64,000 nucleotides of DNA from Pseudomonas sp. Root562 (GCF_001427125.1 NZ_LMGK01000026.1:168913-232912), one strand, 5' to 3'. Positions 34,457 through 43,324 are shown, counted from the first letter of the stretch. Numbers and translations are program-made. The notes: a model not told the origin generated them from the letters alone.

Positions 34457-35161
34457 TTACTGGCGCTTGGTAGGTTTGTCGGACGAGGCCACAGTGCCGC
34501 CGCCGCAGTTTATGTAAGAAGATGACTTCAGCCAGCGCTGATCCGGGTAGTAGGAAAACAGCAGTTGCCCGTCTTTCATCGAGTCGATCAACCGATGAGC
34601 AATCGCCGGCCGAACTGCCGGGCAACCGAGGCTTCTGCCAATCCGGCCGTTCGCCCTTGCCAGGACTGGACTGACGTACGGCGCGCCATGAATGACGATT
34701 GCCCGGTCATAGGCGTTATCGTTGAACCCTGGTTCCAGGCCTTCCATGCGCAATGAATAGCCGTTCTGGCCGCGATAGCTTTCCTGGGTACGGAACAGGC
34801 CGAGGCTGGTGGCGAAGCTTTCGTTCTGGTTGGAAAACTGGGTGGCCATGTTTTCGCCGCTGTTGCGGCCATGGGCGACAAGCTCGTGGAACAGCAATTT
34901 GCGCTTTTTCAGATCGAACACCCACAGACGTTGTTCGGTCGAAGGCAGGGAGTAATCGATCACTGCTAGTCTCTGTGCCGCAGCTGCGCCTTGAGCGCGA
35001 GTGCATTGGGTGGCACGGACCGCCAGGGCAATGACCTTGGCATTGGCATTTGGAGCAGCTTTGGCCAGCGCGACTTCAAGCGAATCGGCGTAGGCTGTTG
35101 GAAGGTAAGCCGACGTCAACAGCAGCGCTGTGTATAGAAAGCCAAAGCGGTGTAGCGTCAT
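34457..35161 (-). CDS. Murein L,D-transpeptidase-like protein (YkuD_2 family)
   Basis: 234 residues. The signal peptide is cleaved near TAYA. The catalytic domain of the L,D-transpeptidase catalytic family PF13645 spans about 70-215: FDLKKRKLLFHELVAHGRNSGENMATQFSN, VIHGAPYVSP (His) near 157, and GRIGRSLGCPAVRP (catalytic Cys) near 174. A Cys in INCGGG lies near the C-terminus. It likely acts on peptidoglycan stem peptides in the periplasm, either forming 3-3 links or anchoring proteins. It is divergent from a second, unrelated-type L,D-transpeptidase (35244), with an 82-base gap. Confidence 0.85.
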   Translation of the reverse strand: MTLHRFGFLYTALLLTSAYLPTAYADSLEVALAKAAPNANAKVIALAVRATQCTRAQGAAAAQRLAVIDYSLPSTEQRLWVFDLKKRKLLFHELVAHGRNSGENMATQFSNQNESFATSLGLFRTQESYRGQNGYSLRMEGLEPGFNDNAYDRAIVIHGAPYVSPVLARANGRIGRSLGCPAVRPAIAHRLIDSMKDGQLLFSYYPDQRWLKSSSYINCGGGTVASSDKPTKRQ

Positions 35162-35243
35162 AAAAATGTCTCATCAGGAATATTTCGAGTCTAGCAGCGA
35201 GTTGGACGCTAGCCCTTTGATTACGGGAGATTAAGGATTATCC

Positions 35244-36992
35244 ATGGGTCAATTAACAAGGTTATTCGTCATAAGCCGTGCACTTTTTATGGTCTTTCTG
35301 ATCAGCGGCACTGCGTTGGCAGAAACTTCGCCGATCATGCCGGTAACTCCGCCAACCAGTCCGCTGGCCGCCGCGCCCGACGATGTCGTCGGTCAGTCGA
35401 TCCAGGCAGCGCTGGAACCACTGCAATCTTCATTCCCGCCGCTCCTCACTTCACGCAAACATCAGCGATTGGATGTCGGCCGTGTAGTGATGGATTTTTA
35501 TTCCCATCGCAACTTCCGTGCCGCCTGGACTGACGGCCGTGACTTCTCCCAATTGCTCAAGAGCCTGAACGAAACAGAAATCGATGGCTTGGTCCCGACG
35601 GATTTCCATGTAGCGGAATTGGCTCAGGCGCAACTGGCGATCCAGACTACCGCACCGACACCGGCCCAGTCGGCCGCTTTTGATCTTGCGGCTACCCGCA
35701 CTTACATCACCGCGCTGCTCCAGTTGCGTCGTGGCAAGGTCGATCCGGCGCGGCTGGATTTTCACTGGAACTTCGACCCGGTCGGGGTTGATCCCCGTGA
35801 GGATGTGAATAGTTTCTTCACCGCCCTGAACGATCACGATGTGGCACGCGCATTTGCTCAAGCGCCACCGCAAGAGGCGGTTTATCGCAGCATGCGGGTG
35901 GCCTTGGCGCAGTTGCGCCAGGTCAGGGATTCCGGCGGCTGGCCAAAAGTGACTGAAGGGCAATCTCTCAAACCTGGTATGGACGGCGTGGCGGTGATGC
36001 AATTGCGTTCCCGATTGGCGGCGGGTGGCTATCTGGAGCCGCACAACGGCAAACGCACTGATTACGACGACAAAGTCATCGCAGCAGTGAAGAAGTATCA
36101 AATTGAGCAGTATCTGGGCGCGGATGGCGTAGCGGGGGCGGCCACTCTGGCGGCGTTGAACGTGCCTGTGGAAGCGCGGATCGATCAGGTCCGGGTGAAC
36201 ATGGAGCGGGCGCGGTGGTTGCTGTACAAACTCCAGGGTACTTTTGTCGTCGTTGATATTGCCGGTTACAAGGTCGCGCTGTATCGCGATGGTCAACCGA
36301 TCTGGCGCTCCCGGGTGCAAGTCGGCAAGCCATTTCGCAGCACGCCGGTGTTCCAGTCGGAAATTACCTATGTGACGTTCAACCCCACGTGGACCGTGCC
36401 ACCAACGATTCTGGTCAAGGATATGCTGCCCAAGATTCAACAGAATCCTGGCTATCTGGCCGCGAACCGAATCAGAGCGCTTGACCGGGAAGGCAATGTA
36501 CTCGATCCGTCGGGCATCGATTGGTACAACGCACGCGGCATCACCTTGCGTCAGGATGCTGGTCCGGAAAATTCCTTGGGCCAGGTGGTGATTCGCTTCC
36601 CCAACGATTACGCCATTTATTTGCATGACACGCCGCACCGCGAGTTGTTTGCCAAGTCCATGCGCGCTACCAGTTCCGGCTGTATTCGGGTGGAGAATCC
36701 GTTGCAACTGGTCGAATTGCTGTTCAACGATCCGGTGCGCTGGAACAGCGAAGGTATTAAAAAGCAGTTGGCCAACGGCAAGACCGAAAACATCAAGCTG
36801 CCAGTCAAGGTGCCGGTGTTGCTGGCTTACTGGACGGTGGACTTGAGTAACGATGGGCGAGTGACGTTCAAGCCTGACGTCTATGGTTATGACTCTCCAG
36901 TCTTGCGCCGGTTGAACATGCCGACGGAGTTGCCCGTACTGGACTTGCAGAAGGCGACAACTTCTTTGGTGGTGACGGGGAAAAACAACTAA
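35244..36992 (+). CDS. L,D-transpeptidase, YcbB/LdtD type
   Basis: 582 residues. The signal peptide ends near ALAE. Architecture is that of E. coli YcbB/LdtD: an N-terminal scaffold domain (about 60-230), a peptidoglycan-binding helix bundle SLKPGMDGVAVMQLRSRLAAGGYLE near 243-268, and a YkuD catalytic domain (about 330-520) with IYLHDTPHRELFAKSMRATSSGCIRVENP carrying His and Cys (near 479). It makes 3-3 cross-links in peptidoglycan. AAGGA lies upstream of ATG 35244. Transcription ends at a clear terminator near 37083. Confidence 0.92.
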   Translation: MGQLTRLFVISRALFMVFLISGTALAETSPIMPVTPPTSPLAAAPDDVVGQSIQAALEPLQSSFPPLLTSRKHQRLDVGRVVMDFYSHRNFRAAWTDGRDFSQLLKSLNETEIDGLVPTDFHVAELAQAQLAIQTTAPTPAQSAAFDLAATRTYITALLQLRRGKVDPARLDFHWNFDPVGVDPREDVNSFFTALNDHDVARAFAQAPPQEAVYRSMRVALAQLRQVRDSGGWPKVTEGQSLKPGMDGVAVMQLRSRLAAGGYLEPHNGKRTDYDDKVIAAVKKYQIEQYLGADGVAGAATLAALNVPVEARIDQVRVNMERARWLLYKLQGTFVVVDIAGYKVALYRDGQPIWRSRVQVGKPFRSTPVFQSEITYVTFNPTWTVPPTILVKDMLPKIQQNPGYLAANRIRALDREGNVLDPSGIDWYNARGITLRQDAGPENSLGQVVIRFPNDYAIYLHDTPHRELFAKSMRATSSGCIRVENPLQLVELLFNDPVRWNSEGIKKQLANGKTENIKLPVKVPVLLAYWTVDLSNDGRVTFKPDVYGYDSPVLRRLNMPTELPVLDLQKATTSLVVTGKNN

Positions 36993-37082
36993 GGGCGGGA
37001 TAGCTCGCTGACGATAAATGCAGCCCTGCGGGAGCAGCGTCAGGCGTCATACGCTGTCAGACGAATGTGTCGTGCGACGCAA

Positions 37083-37113
37083 GGGAACCTCTGGCCAAGC
37101 GGTTCCCATTTTT
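37083..37113 (+). terminator. Intrinsic terminator after the YcbB-type gene
   Basis: GGGAACC (37083-37089) pairs with GGTTCCC (37101-37107), followed by ATTTTTG. Confidence 0.8.
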
Positions 37114-37168
37114 GCTTTGCAAACCCGTAGACTTGGCGCCCGGAACCAAGGGATATGGGCCTGGACTC

Positions 37169-38767
37169 ATGACTTGCCCTTTTCAGGACGCGCTTTTGCC
37201 CATTCACCTCGACGACCAGCACCACGCCCCCGGCGATGCATTGAAGCGCCTGCCCTTGCGCAAGGCTGCGGTGCTGTTCATCGCCACGGTGTGTCTTTGC
37301 CTGTGTGCCTTGCTTTATCTGCAACTGGAGCAGTCCCGGCGACACGACCTGAATCAGGCTCAAGTGGCATCGTCGAACCTCACGCGTGCCATGGCACAAC
37401 AGGCCGAAGATACCATCATGAAGGCCGATCTGGTCCTGACCAGCCTGGTGGACTGGATTCAACTCGACGGCTCCAGCCCGGCGTTCAAGTCACGATTACA
37501 GAAAACCTTTGTCCGACGGGTGCAGTCGCTGGATCAGTTGCACGGCATCCTGTTGTTTGATCAAAAAGGCCAGTGGATCGTCAGCTCATTCGAGAATCTG
37601 CCCCGGGGTCCCGGTGTGGCGGATCGCGAATACTTCAGGTTTCACCAGCAGAATGTCTCGTCCGTGGCGCACATCGGCGCGGCCATTCGCAGTCGCGAAA
37701 ACGGGGAGTGGATCATCCCGATTTCCAAGCGGGTGAACGGCAGGAACGGCGAGTTCCAGGGCGTTTTGCTGGCAGGGATCAAAATGTCTTACTTCGACCA
37801 GTTTTTCAGAAGCTTCAGCATCGACGAAGAAGGCTCGATGTTCATTGCGTTGACCGATGGCACGCTTCTGGCGCGCCGTCCGTTCGTGGAGGCACAGATC
37901 GGCACGTCGCTGGCCAAGGGCGAAATCTTTCAGAACCTGTTGCCACGGGCGACCTCTGGCAACGCGATGTTCCCTTCGTTGGTGGATGGGATCGTGCGGT
38001 TACATGGCTATCGACAGCTACACGCTTATCCGTTGGTGGTTTCGGCGGCATCGTCCAGGGAAGCGATTCTGGCGGGGTGGTACGACACAGCGTTTCGCTC
38101 CAGCTTCATCGTCGCGCTGGTGATGCTGGGGGTCGGACTGTTTGGCTGGATGTTTATCCGTCAGGTTCGGGTCGGCGAGCGAGTCGAAGCGGATTTGCGC
38201 AGGGCTCAGCAAGCCCTGGAATTGATCGCCACCCACGACAGCCTTACGGGTCTGGCCAACCGCCGCTTGTTCGAACGAGCGCTGGATATCGAGTTCGGCC
38301 GCGGCGCACGCCAGCACACTGCGCTAAGCCTGATCATGCTCGACATCGATTTTTTCAAGCGCTACAACGACACTTATGGTCATGTGGTCGGTGACCATTG
38401 CCTCGCTCAAGTCGCGCACGCCGTGAAAGGTTGTTGCCATCGCAAGGCTGATCTTGCGGTGCGTTACGGCGGGGAAGAGTTCGCCGTGCTGCTCCCTGAT
38501 ACTGACATCCATGGTGCCATGACCATTGCCGAGCAGATCCGCCGCAGCGTCATGGACAAGAACATCAGCCACGCCGGGTCGCCTACCGGTTTTGTAACGG
38601 TCAGTCTCGGCTGTTACTCGTTCATGCCGACGGGCCGCGACAGCATGGAAGTGTTTATCCAGCGGGCTGACGCTGCGCTCTATCAGGCCAAACATTCGGG
38701 GCGTAATCGTTCGGCGGTGCTGTCGATGGAGGGCGGTGTGGAGGCGCTGATGCGTTCGGATCGGTGA
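37169..38767 (+). CDS. Membrane diguanylate cyclase with periplasmic dCache-like sensor
   Basis: 532 residues from ATG 37169 (MTCPFQDALL); an in-frame extension upstream crosses the terminator and is not used. A membrane helix (KAAVLFIATVCLCLCALLYL) is followed by a periplasmic sensor of about 250 residues with dCache-type features (DREYFRFHQ, GIKMSYFDQFF), a second helix (FIVALVMLGVGLFGWMFI), a short coiled coil and a GGDEF domain. The active site is RYGGEEF, a functional GGEEF variant, with the metal-binding LIMLDIDFFKRYND. An RxxD (RKAD) five residues before it forms an inhibitory c-di-GMP site. It makes c-di-GMP, which usually promotes exopolysaccharide and biofilm. Signal unknown. Confidence 0.93.
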   Translation: MTCPFQDALLPIHLDDQHHAPGDALKRLPLRKAAVLFIATVCLCLCALLYLQLEQSRRHDLNQAQVASSNLTRAMAQQAEDTIMKADLVLTSLVDWIQLDGSSPAFKSRLQKTFVRRVQSLDQLHGILLFDQKGQWIVSSFENLPRGPGVADREYFRFHQQNVSSVAHIGAAIRSRENGEWIIPISKRVNGRNGEFQGVLLAGIKMSYFDQFFRSFSIDEEGSMFIALTDGTLLARRPFVEAQIGTSLAKGEIFQNLLPRATSGNAMFPSLVDGIVRLHGYRQLHAYPLVVSAASSREAILAGWYDTAFRSSFIVALVMLGVGLFGWMFIRQVRVGERVEADLRRAQQALELIATHDSLTGLANRRLFERALDIEFGRGARQHTALSLIMLDIDFFKRYNDTYGHVVGDHCLAQVAHAVKGCCHRKADLAVRYGGEEFAVLLPDTDIHGAMTIAEQIRRSVMDKNISHAGSPTGFVTVSLGCYSFMPTGRDSMEVFIQRADAALYQAKHSGRNRSAVLSMEGGVEALMRSDR

Positions 38768-38910
38768 AGGTGCTTTATTGGCTTGTTTCATGTATGCAAC
38801 ACATCTTCCAGCCGACTGTCTGCCTGTCAAATGTCGTGCATTTGATCGTCTAGAGTTGCGTTAGCCCTGCCGAAACGGTCAGGGCCCCCTTCGCATGGAC
38901 GATCGCCAAC

Positions 38911-40317
38911 ATGTTGATAACCCAAGCATTGACAGCCGTTGCCTTGACCCTTGCAGCCTCCGCTATCTTCCCGCTGGTCAGTCACGCGCAATCGAAAATT
39001 ACATCTGCAGAAGCTCACGCTATTGGCGTTGATGCCTACATTTATTTCTATCCGCTGTTGAGTATGGATATCACCCGAAAGCAGTTCACCAACATCGAGC
39101 CGGGCAAGGAATTCGGTAAGGGCCCGATGAACATGTTTGTGAACGTGCCGGAGTATCCACCGGCAAATTTCAAAGGGGTGGTGCGTTCGAATTTCGACAC
39201 CTTGTATTCCATCGCCTGGCTCGACTTGACCAAAGAGCCGTTGGTCATCGCCACGCCGAATACTGACGGGCGCTTTTACTTGTTGCCGATGCTCGACATG
39301 TGGACCGATGTATTCGCTTCACCGGGCTGGCGCACCACGGGAACCGACGCCGCGCAGTTTCTGGTGACGCCACCGGGCTGGACCGGCACGGTGCCTGCCG
39401 GTTTAAACCATTTGCCGGCAACCACGCCTTTTGTCTGGGTCATCGGCCGCACCAAAACCGACGGCGCAGCGGATTACGCGGAGGTGCACAAGATCCAGGC
39501 TGGCTACACCGTGACGCCGTTGTCGCGGTTGGGCAAGAGCGCTGAACCGGTCAGCATCAAGATCGATCCGGCTGTGGATATGAAGACCCCGCCGAAGATC
39601 CAGGTCGACACGATGTCGGCAGCCACCTACTTCGCCTATGCCGGTGAATTGCTGAAAATGCATCCCGCCCACAGCACTGATCAGCCGATGCTGGCACAAA
39701 TGAAACGTATCGGCTTCGAGCCCGGTAAAACGTTTAACCTGGATGCAATGGACCCGGACGTCAAAGCGGCGTTAGAGACGGTGCCCGAAGAGGCACAGGC
39801 GCTGATGAAATGGAAATTGGAAACCCTGGCACGAGTAGCTAACGGCTGGTCGATGAACACTGACACCATGGGCGTCTACGGCAACTACTACTTGAAACGG
39901 GCGATAGTTGCCCAACAGGGGCTCGGCGCCAATTTGCCCGAAGATGCGATTTATCCTCTGAACATCGGTGATGCCAACGGTAAGCCCCTCGATGGCGTGA
40001 ACAAGTACGTGATGCATTTCGCCAAGGGTGAGGCGCCTCCGGTGAACGCATTCTGGTCGATCACTCTCTACGATTCTGAAGGCTTCCAGGTCGGCAATGG
40101 CCTCAATCGCTTTGCTGTTAGTAGCTGGATGCCTTTCAAAACCAATGAAGATGGCTCACTGGATATCTACTTCCAGAACGAAAGCCCCGGCAAAGATCTT
40201 GAGGCCAATTGGCTACCGGCCCCCAAAGGCCCATTTAACCTGACCATGCGCCTGTACGGGCCAAAGGCCGAAGCGCTGAACGGCAAATGGAACCCGCCCC
40301 CGGTCAAACAGATGTGA
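38911..40317 (+). CDS. DUF1254/DUF1214 domain secreted protein
   Basis: 468 residues with a signal peptide cleaved near SHAQ. An N-terminal DUF1254 domain (AHAIGVDAYIYFYPLL, VVRSNFDTLYSIAWLDL, RFYLLPMLDMWTDVFASPG) is followed by a C-terminal DUF1214 domain (GEAPPVNAFWSITLYDSEGF, IYFQNESPGKDLEANWLPAP). These two domains always occur in this order. Many such proteins are periplasmic, with no established enzymatic function. The gene stands alone, with a bidirectional terminator downstream. The start at 38911 has a weak ribosome binding site but fits the signal peptide. Confidence 0.9.
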   Translation: MLITQALTAVALTLAASAIFPLVSHAQSKITSAEAHAIGVDAYIYFYPLLSMDITRKQFTNIEPGKEFGKGPMNMFVNVPEYPPANFKGVVRSNFDTLYSIAWLDLTKEPLVIATPNTDGRFYLLPMLDMWTDVFASPGWRTTGTDAAQFLVTPPGWTGTVPAGLNHLPATTPFVWVIGRTKTDGAADYAEVHKIQAGYTVTPLSRLGKSAEPVSIKIDPAVDMKTPPKIQVDTMSAATYFAYAGELLKMHPAHSTDQPMLAQMKRIGFEPGKTFNLDAMDPDVKAALETVPEEAQALMKWKLETLARVANGWSMNTDTMGVYGNYYLKRAIVAQQGLGANLPEDAIYPLNIGDANGKPLDGVNKYVMHFAKGEAPPVNAFWSITLYDSEGFQVGNGLNRFAVSSWMPFKTNEDGSLDIYFQNESPGKDLEANWLPAPKGPFNLTMRLYGPKAEALNGKWNPPPVKQM

Positions 40318-40335
40318 AATACGAGCAATGGAAAA

Positions 40336-40372
40336 GCAGCCGATGAAGGACGGTCATCGGCTGCGTTTGTTT
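40336..40372. terminator. Bidirectional terminator between DUF1254 and the Gly/Ser-rich gene
   Basis: Perfect 11-base arms GCAGCCGATGA/TCATCGGCTGC with a 7-base loop, followed by GTTTGTTTG on the plus strand; the genes converge here. Confidence 0.8.
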
Positions 40373-40374
40373 GT

Positions 40375-40683
40375 TCAGCTGCCTGTCCCGCCGCCGGCAC
40401 CACCGGTTCCACCACCTGCAGAGCCGGTCCCTCCACCCGCGCCTGAGCCGCTACCACTACCACTTCCTGCACTGCCGCTCGAGGAGCCGGTAGCGCCGCC
40501 GTCACCGGCGTTGCCACCCGAGGGCGCTGAGGGGGTGTTATCAGGTGGCATGACCGGGCCGCTGGTGGCACCGGATTTGGTGTTGGTTGCATCGGGGCTG
40601 TCGGTAGATTCCGCAAAGGTGTGCACGGACATCGCGGACAACAATCCGGCCAGTAACAACGAAGTCATTTTGATGTTCAACAT
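40375..40683 (-). CDS. Small secreted Gly/Ser-rich low-complexity protein
   Basis: 102 residues, with GGAGA upstream of ATG 40683. The signal peptide (MLNIKMTSLLLAGLLSAMSVHTFA) is cleaved before ESTD. The mature 78 residues are first acidic/Pro-rich (SGPVMPPDNTPSAPSGG), then a Gly/Ser/Ala tract with GSGSG and GGGTGGAGGGTGS repeats. There are no Cys and no recognisable domain. A real gene is supported by the ribosome binding site, signal peptide and terminator placement. Composition resembles the GfcA-like peptide at 15646 but no close match is evident. Its role is unknown; it may be an extracytoplasmic structural or linker-like peptide. Confidence 0.7.
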   Translation of the reverse strand: MLNIKMTSLLLAGLLSAMSVHTFAESTDSPDATNTKSGATSGPVMPPDNTPSAPSGGNAGDGGATGSSSGSAGSGSGSGSGAGGGTGSAGGGTGGAGGGTGS

Positions 40684-40887
40684 GGTTACGTCTCCACAAA
40701 AGTGAGTCGGTTCCTGATGTTGGTGTGGACGGCGGCAGGGTTGGTGCCGGTAGGGTGACGAGCGGCGCAGCCTGTGCCTTGTTGGCGCTGGAATGCGTAC
40801 AAATCCCTTGCAAATCAGCGGGCCGACGCAACCACTGGCAAGTTCCTGCGGTCACAGCCAGGACAGCCAGGAAATGGAGCGTTGGTC

Positions 40888-41682
40888 ATGAAAAAACTGC
40901 GGATCGCGACGTTCAACGTCAACGGTATGCGCGCACGGCTGCCAAACCTGCTTGCCTGGCTCGAACGCGAACGTCCAGACATCGCCTGTTTACAGGAACT
41001 CAAATCAGCTGACAGCGCATTCCCCGCAGCGGAGCTTGAAGCCATTGGTTATGGTGCGATCTGGCAAGGGCAAGCCTCGTGGAATGGGGTAGCGATTTTG
41101 GCGCGCGATGCGCAACCGCTGGAAAGCCGCCGGGGGTTGCCGGGCGACGACAGCGACAGTCACAGCCGCTACCTGGAAGCTGCCGTGCATGGAATTCTGG
41201 TGGGTTGCCTGTACCTGCCCAACGGCAATCCACAGCCGGGGCCGAAGTTCGATTACAAACTGGCGTGGTTCGAGCGCCTGATCCGCCACGCGCAGACGCT
41301 GCAAAGCAGTGAGCATCCGGTGGTGCTGGCCGGCGACTACAACGTGGTCCCGACCGATCTGGATATCTACAATCCGCGCTCGTGGCTCAAGGATGCGCTG
41401 CTGCAACCCGAGAGCCGAGCGTGTTTTCAGCGTCTGCTGGATCAGGGCTGGACCGACGCCATCCGGCATTTGTACCCGCAGGAACGGGTCTACACCTTCT
41501 GGGATTATTTTCGTCAGCATTGGCAGACGAATTCCGGTTTGCGCATTGATCATCTGCTCCTTAATCCGGCCCTGAGTCCTTACCTGGAGGAGGCTGGCGT
41601 CGATGCCTGGGTCCGAAATGAACCCCATGCCAGTGACCATGCGCCAACCTGGATTCAACTGGGTACGCGCAAGCGTCATTGA
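40888..41682 (+). CDS. xthA: Exodeoxyribonuclease III
   Basis: 264 residues from ATG 40888 (MKKLRIATFNVNGMRAR), with GGAG upstream; the earlier open frame is a non-coding extension. It is a Mg-dependent AP endonuclease/3'-5' exonuclease for base excision repair. Motifs of the EEP superfamily: FNVNGMRA (Asn), DIACLQELKS (metal-binding Glu), LAGDYNVVPTDLDIYNP (Asp/Asn pair), and NEPHASDHAPTWI (catalytic Asp-His) near the C-terminus. YNPRSWLKD and LRIDHLLL agree with ExoIII. Pseudomonas often has more than one ExoIII-like gene, so this is a family assignment with a likely symbol. Confidence 0.92.
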   Translation: MKKLRIATFNVNGMRARLPNLLAWLERERPDIACLQELKSADSAFPAAELEAIGYGAIWQGQASWNGVAILARDAQPLESRRGLPGDDSDSHSRYLEAAVHGILVGCLYLPNGNPQPGPKFDYKLAWFERLIRHAQTLQSSEHPVVLAGDYNVVPTDLDIYNPRSWLKDALLQPESRACFQRLLDQGWTDAIRHLYPQERVYTFWDYFRQHWQTNSGLRIDHLLLNPALSPYLEEAGVDAWVRNEPHASDHAPTWIQLGTRKRH

Positions 41683-41794
41683 TTTGTCCCGCCAGCCGAT
41701 TGGTTAAATCAATTGTCGTGCGCAGTGGTTCGTCCCTTATACCTGGCGGCCATTGGCGGAATGATCCGCCGCTTGCGTGCATAAGGACTGAACG

Positions 41795-42622
41795 ATGAGC
41801 GAACCACGCCTGACCAATCGTGCGCTGTATTTGCAACGGCTGGGCTTCGATACCCCCCCGGCGCCGACCCTGGAGACCTTGCGTCAGCTTCAATTGCGCC
41901 ACACCGGGGCTTTCCCGTTTGAAAACCTGACGACCTTGTCCGGCGAGCCGGTGCTCATCGATCTTGGGTCGATCGAGCAAAAAGTCTTGCATCAGGGACG
42001 CGGCGGTTACTGTTACGAACTCAATTATCTGTACCTGACCTTGCTGCAGGAACTGGGTTTCGAAGTGCGTGGCATCAGTGGTCGCGTGGTCATGGGCCAG
42101 CCCGAAGGCGCATGGACGGCGCGCACCCATCGCTTGAGCCTGGTGACGCTGGATGGCGTGCGTTACATCACCGATGTCGGTTTCGGCGGCATGGTGCCCA
42201 CCGCGCCGCTGCTGCTCGACAGTCCCGCCGAGCAACCCACGCCACACGAACCCTATCGCATCGAACAGCACGCTGACGGCTACACGCTTCGTGCCAAGGT
42301 CGGCGACGAGTGGCGGGCGATGTACATCTTCGATCTGCAGCGTCAGGAAGATATCGATTATTGCGTCGGCAATTGGTACGTCTCGACCCATCCGCAATCA
42401 CCCTTCGCCCGTCAGCTGATGGTGGCGCGGACCGGGGAGGGTTGGCGCCGCACCCTCAATAACGGCAGCTTTGCGATCCATCGCATCGGCCACGAAAGCG
42501 AGCGTCGGCAGATGGCCGACTTGCAGGACCTGCTTGGCGTGCTGGAAGGCGAGTTGGGTATTCGGGTGCCAACCCAGGCGACGTTAATGCGCACACTCGA
42601 ACAGCTTATCAAGCTGCAATAG
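41795..42622 (+). CDS. nat: Arylamine N-acetyltransferase
   Basis: 275 residues transferring acetyl from acetyl-CoA to aryl amines and hydrazines. The Cys-His-Asp triad is visible: RGGYCYELN (Cys near 72), WTARTHRLSLV (His near 110) and ITDVGFGGMVP (Asp near 126). The N-terminal LTNRALYLQRLGFDTPPAPTLETLRQLQLRH is also typical. Length matches bacterial NATs. It follows xthA by 112 bases and ends at a strong terminator. An arylamine enzyme in the same region as anthranilate catabolism may be coincidence. Confidence 0.95.
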   Translation: MSEPRLTNRALYLQRLGFDTPPAPTLETLRQLQLRHTGAFPFENLTTLSGEPVLIDLGSIEQKVLHQGRGGYCYELNYLYLTLLQELGFEVRGISGRVVMGQPEGAWTARTHRLSLVTLDGVRYITDVGFGGMVPTAPLLLDSPAEQPTPHEPYRIEQHADGYTLRAKVGDEWRAMYIFDLQRQEDIDYCVGNWYVSTHPQSPFARQLMVARTGEGWRRTLNNGSFAIHRIGHESERRQMADLQDLLGVLEGELGIRVPTQATLMRTLEQLIKLQ

Positions 42623-42645
42623 CGCCATTATCGTGTGCACAAGAA

Positions 42646-42680
42646 AGGGGCAGATTGCATCAATCTGCCCGTTTTTGTTT
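42646..42680 (+). terminator. Terminator after nat
   Basis: Perfect 10-base arms GGGCAGATTG/CAATCTGCCC, 3-base loop, then GTTTTTGTTT. Confidence 0.9.
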
Positions 42681-42692
42681 ATTGGCCAGGGT

Positions 42693-43019
42693 CTAGGGCC
42701 GAGCGTCGGGCTCCATCACGCGATGAATTTCGTTGAGGGCCTCGAGCAGTTTTTTCTCCAGGCTTTTCAATTCCGTGGCCGTGATGCCCGGTTTTAAATG
42801 TCCAGTCGTATTCGTTTCAGCCGTTTTGCTCGAATCGGTGAGCAAAGCCCGTCGCAGGATGTTGTTGATTACGGTCTGGTAGCCGTAGCCCTCATCTTCT
42901 GCCAACGCGCGTGCGGCCTTGATGACCACGTCATCAAGCATGATGGTGATGCGGGTTTTGCCTTTGCCCGAGGCAACTGCCCCGCGCTTGGCATCGCTAA
43001 AATCGTATTCGTCTTTCAT
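42693..43019 (-). CDS. brnA: BrnA-type antitoxin
   Basis: 108 residues, with the BrnA antitoxin domain: MKDEYDFSDAKRG at the start, then the ribbon-helix-helix core KTRITIMLDDVVIKAARALAEDEGYGYQTVINNILRRAL. An unusual 40-residue C-terminal extension (AETNTTGHLKPGITATELKSLEKKLLEALNEIHRV) with a helical end follows. BrnA binds and neutralises BrnT and represses the operon. The start is 3 bases after the brnT stop, in the normal toxin-then-antitoxin order. Confidence 0.9.
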   Translation of the reverse strand: MKDEYDFSDAKRGAVASGKGKTRITIMLDDVVIKAARALAEDEGYGYQTVINNILRRALLTDSSKTAETNTTGHLKPGITATELKSLEKKLLEALNEIHRVMEPDARP

Positions 43020-43022
43020 GGT

Positions 43023-43304
43023 TCAAGCCTCCAGATACTGGCGCCGCTCGTTTTTGCTGGCGAGGCGCGCAGAAATGATTCGAACGAAATTCGGATCACG
43101 ATAGGTGTATGCAACGACCAATAAACGCCCTTTGCCATCCAGCCCAATGGTGATCCAGCGCTGTTCGTCATGGTGGTCGTCCTGCAATGTCAGAGCGCGC
43201 TCGTCATGGAAAACCGGTTCAGCCTCGGCGAGGCTGATGCCTTGGTGCTTGAGCTTGTTGGCTGCGTTCTTTGCCTTGTGGTACTGAATTTCGAATGACT
43301 TCAT
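43023..43304 (-). CDS. brnT: BrnT-type toxin (ribonuclease)
   Basis: 93 residues from ATG 43304 (MKSFEIQYHKAKNAANKLKHQG). The frame continues upstream, but this start gives the family length. BrnT features: KHQGISLAEAEPVF, DERWITIG-like (DEQRWITIGLDGKGRLLVVAYTYRD), and the C-terminal ISARLASKNERRQY. BrnT is a RelE-fold ribonuclease that inhibits translation. The pair stands between nat and the NCS2 permease. A palindrome-like GCATAC-TTTATAT-GTAT at 43308-43324 just upstream may be the BrnA operator. Confidence 0.92.
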   Translation of the reverse strand: MKSFEIQYHKAKNAANKLKHQGISLAEAEPVFHDERALTLQDDHHDEQRWITIGLDGKGRLLVVAYTYRDPNFVRIISARLASKNERRQYLEA

Positions 43305-43307
43305 TAT

Positions 43308-43324
43308 GCATACTTTATATGTAT
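43308..43324. promoter_or_regulatory. Probable BrnA operator
   Basis: ATAC-TTTATAT-GTAT within an AT-rich stretch immediately before brnT; it overlaps the place where the promoter -10 region would lie. Autoregulation by BrnA is known for the family; the exact site is inferred. Confidence 0.45.
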
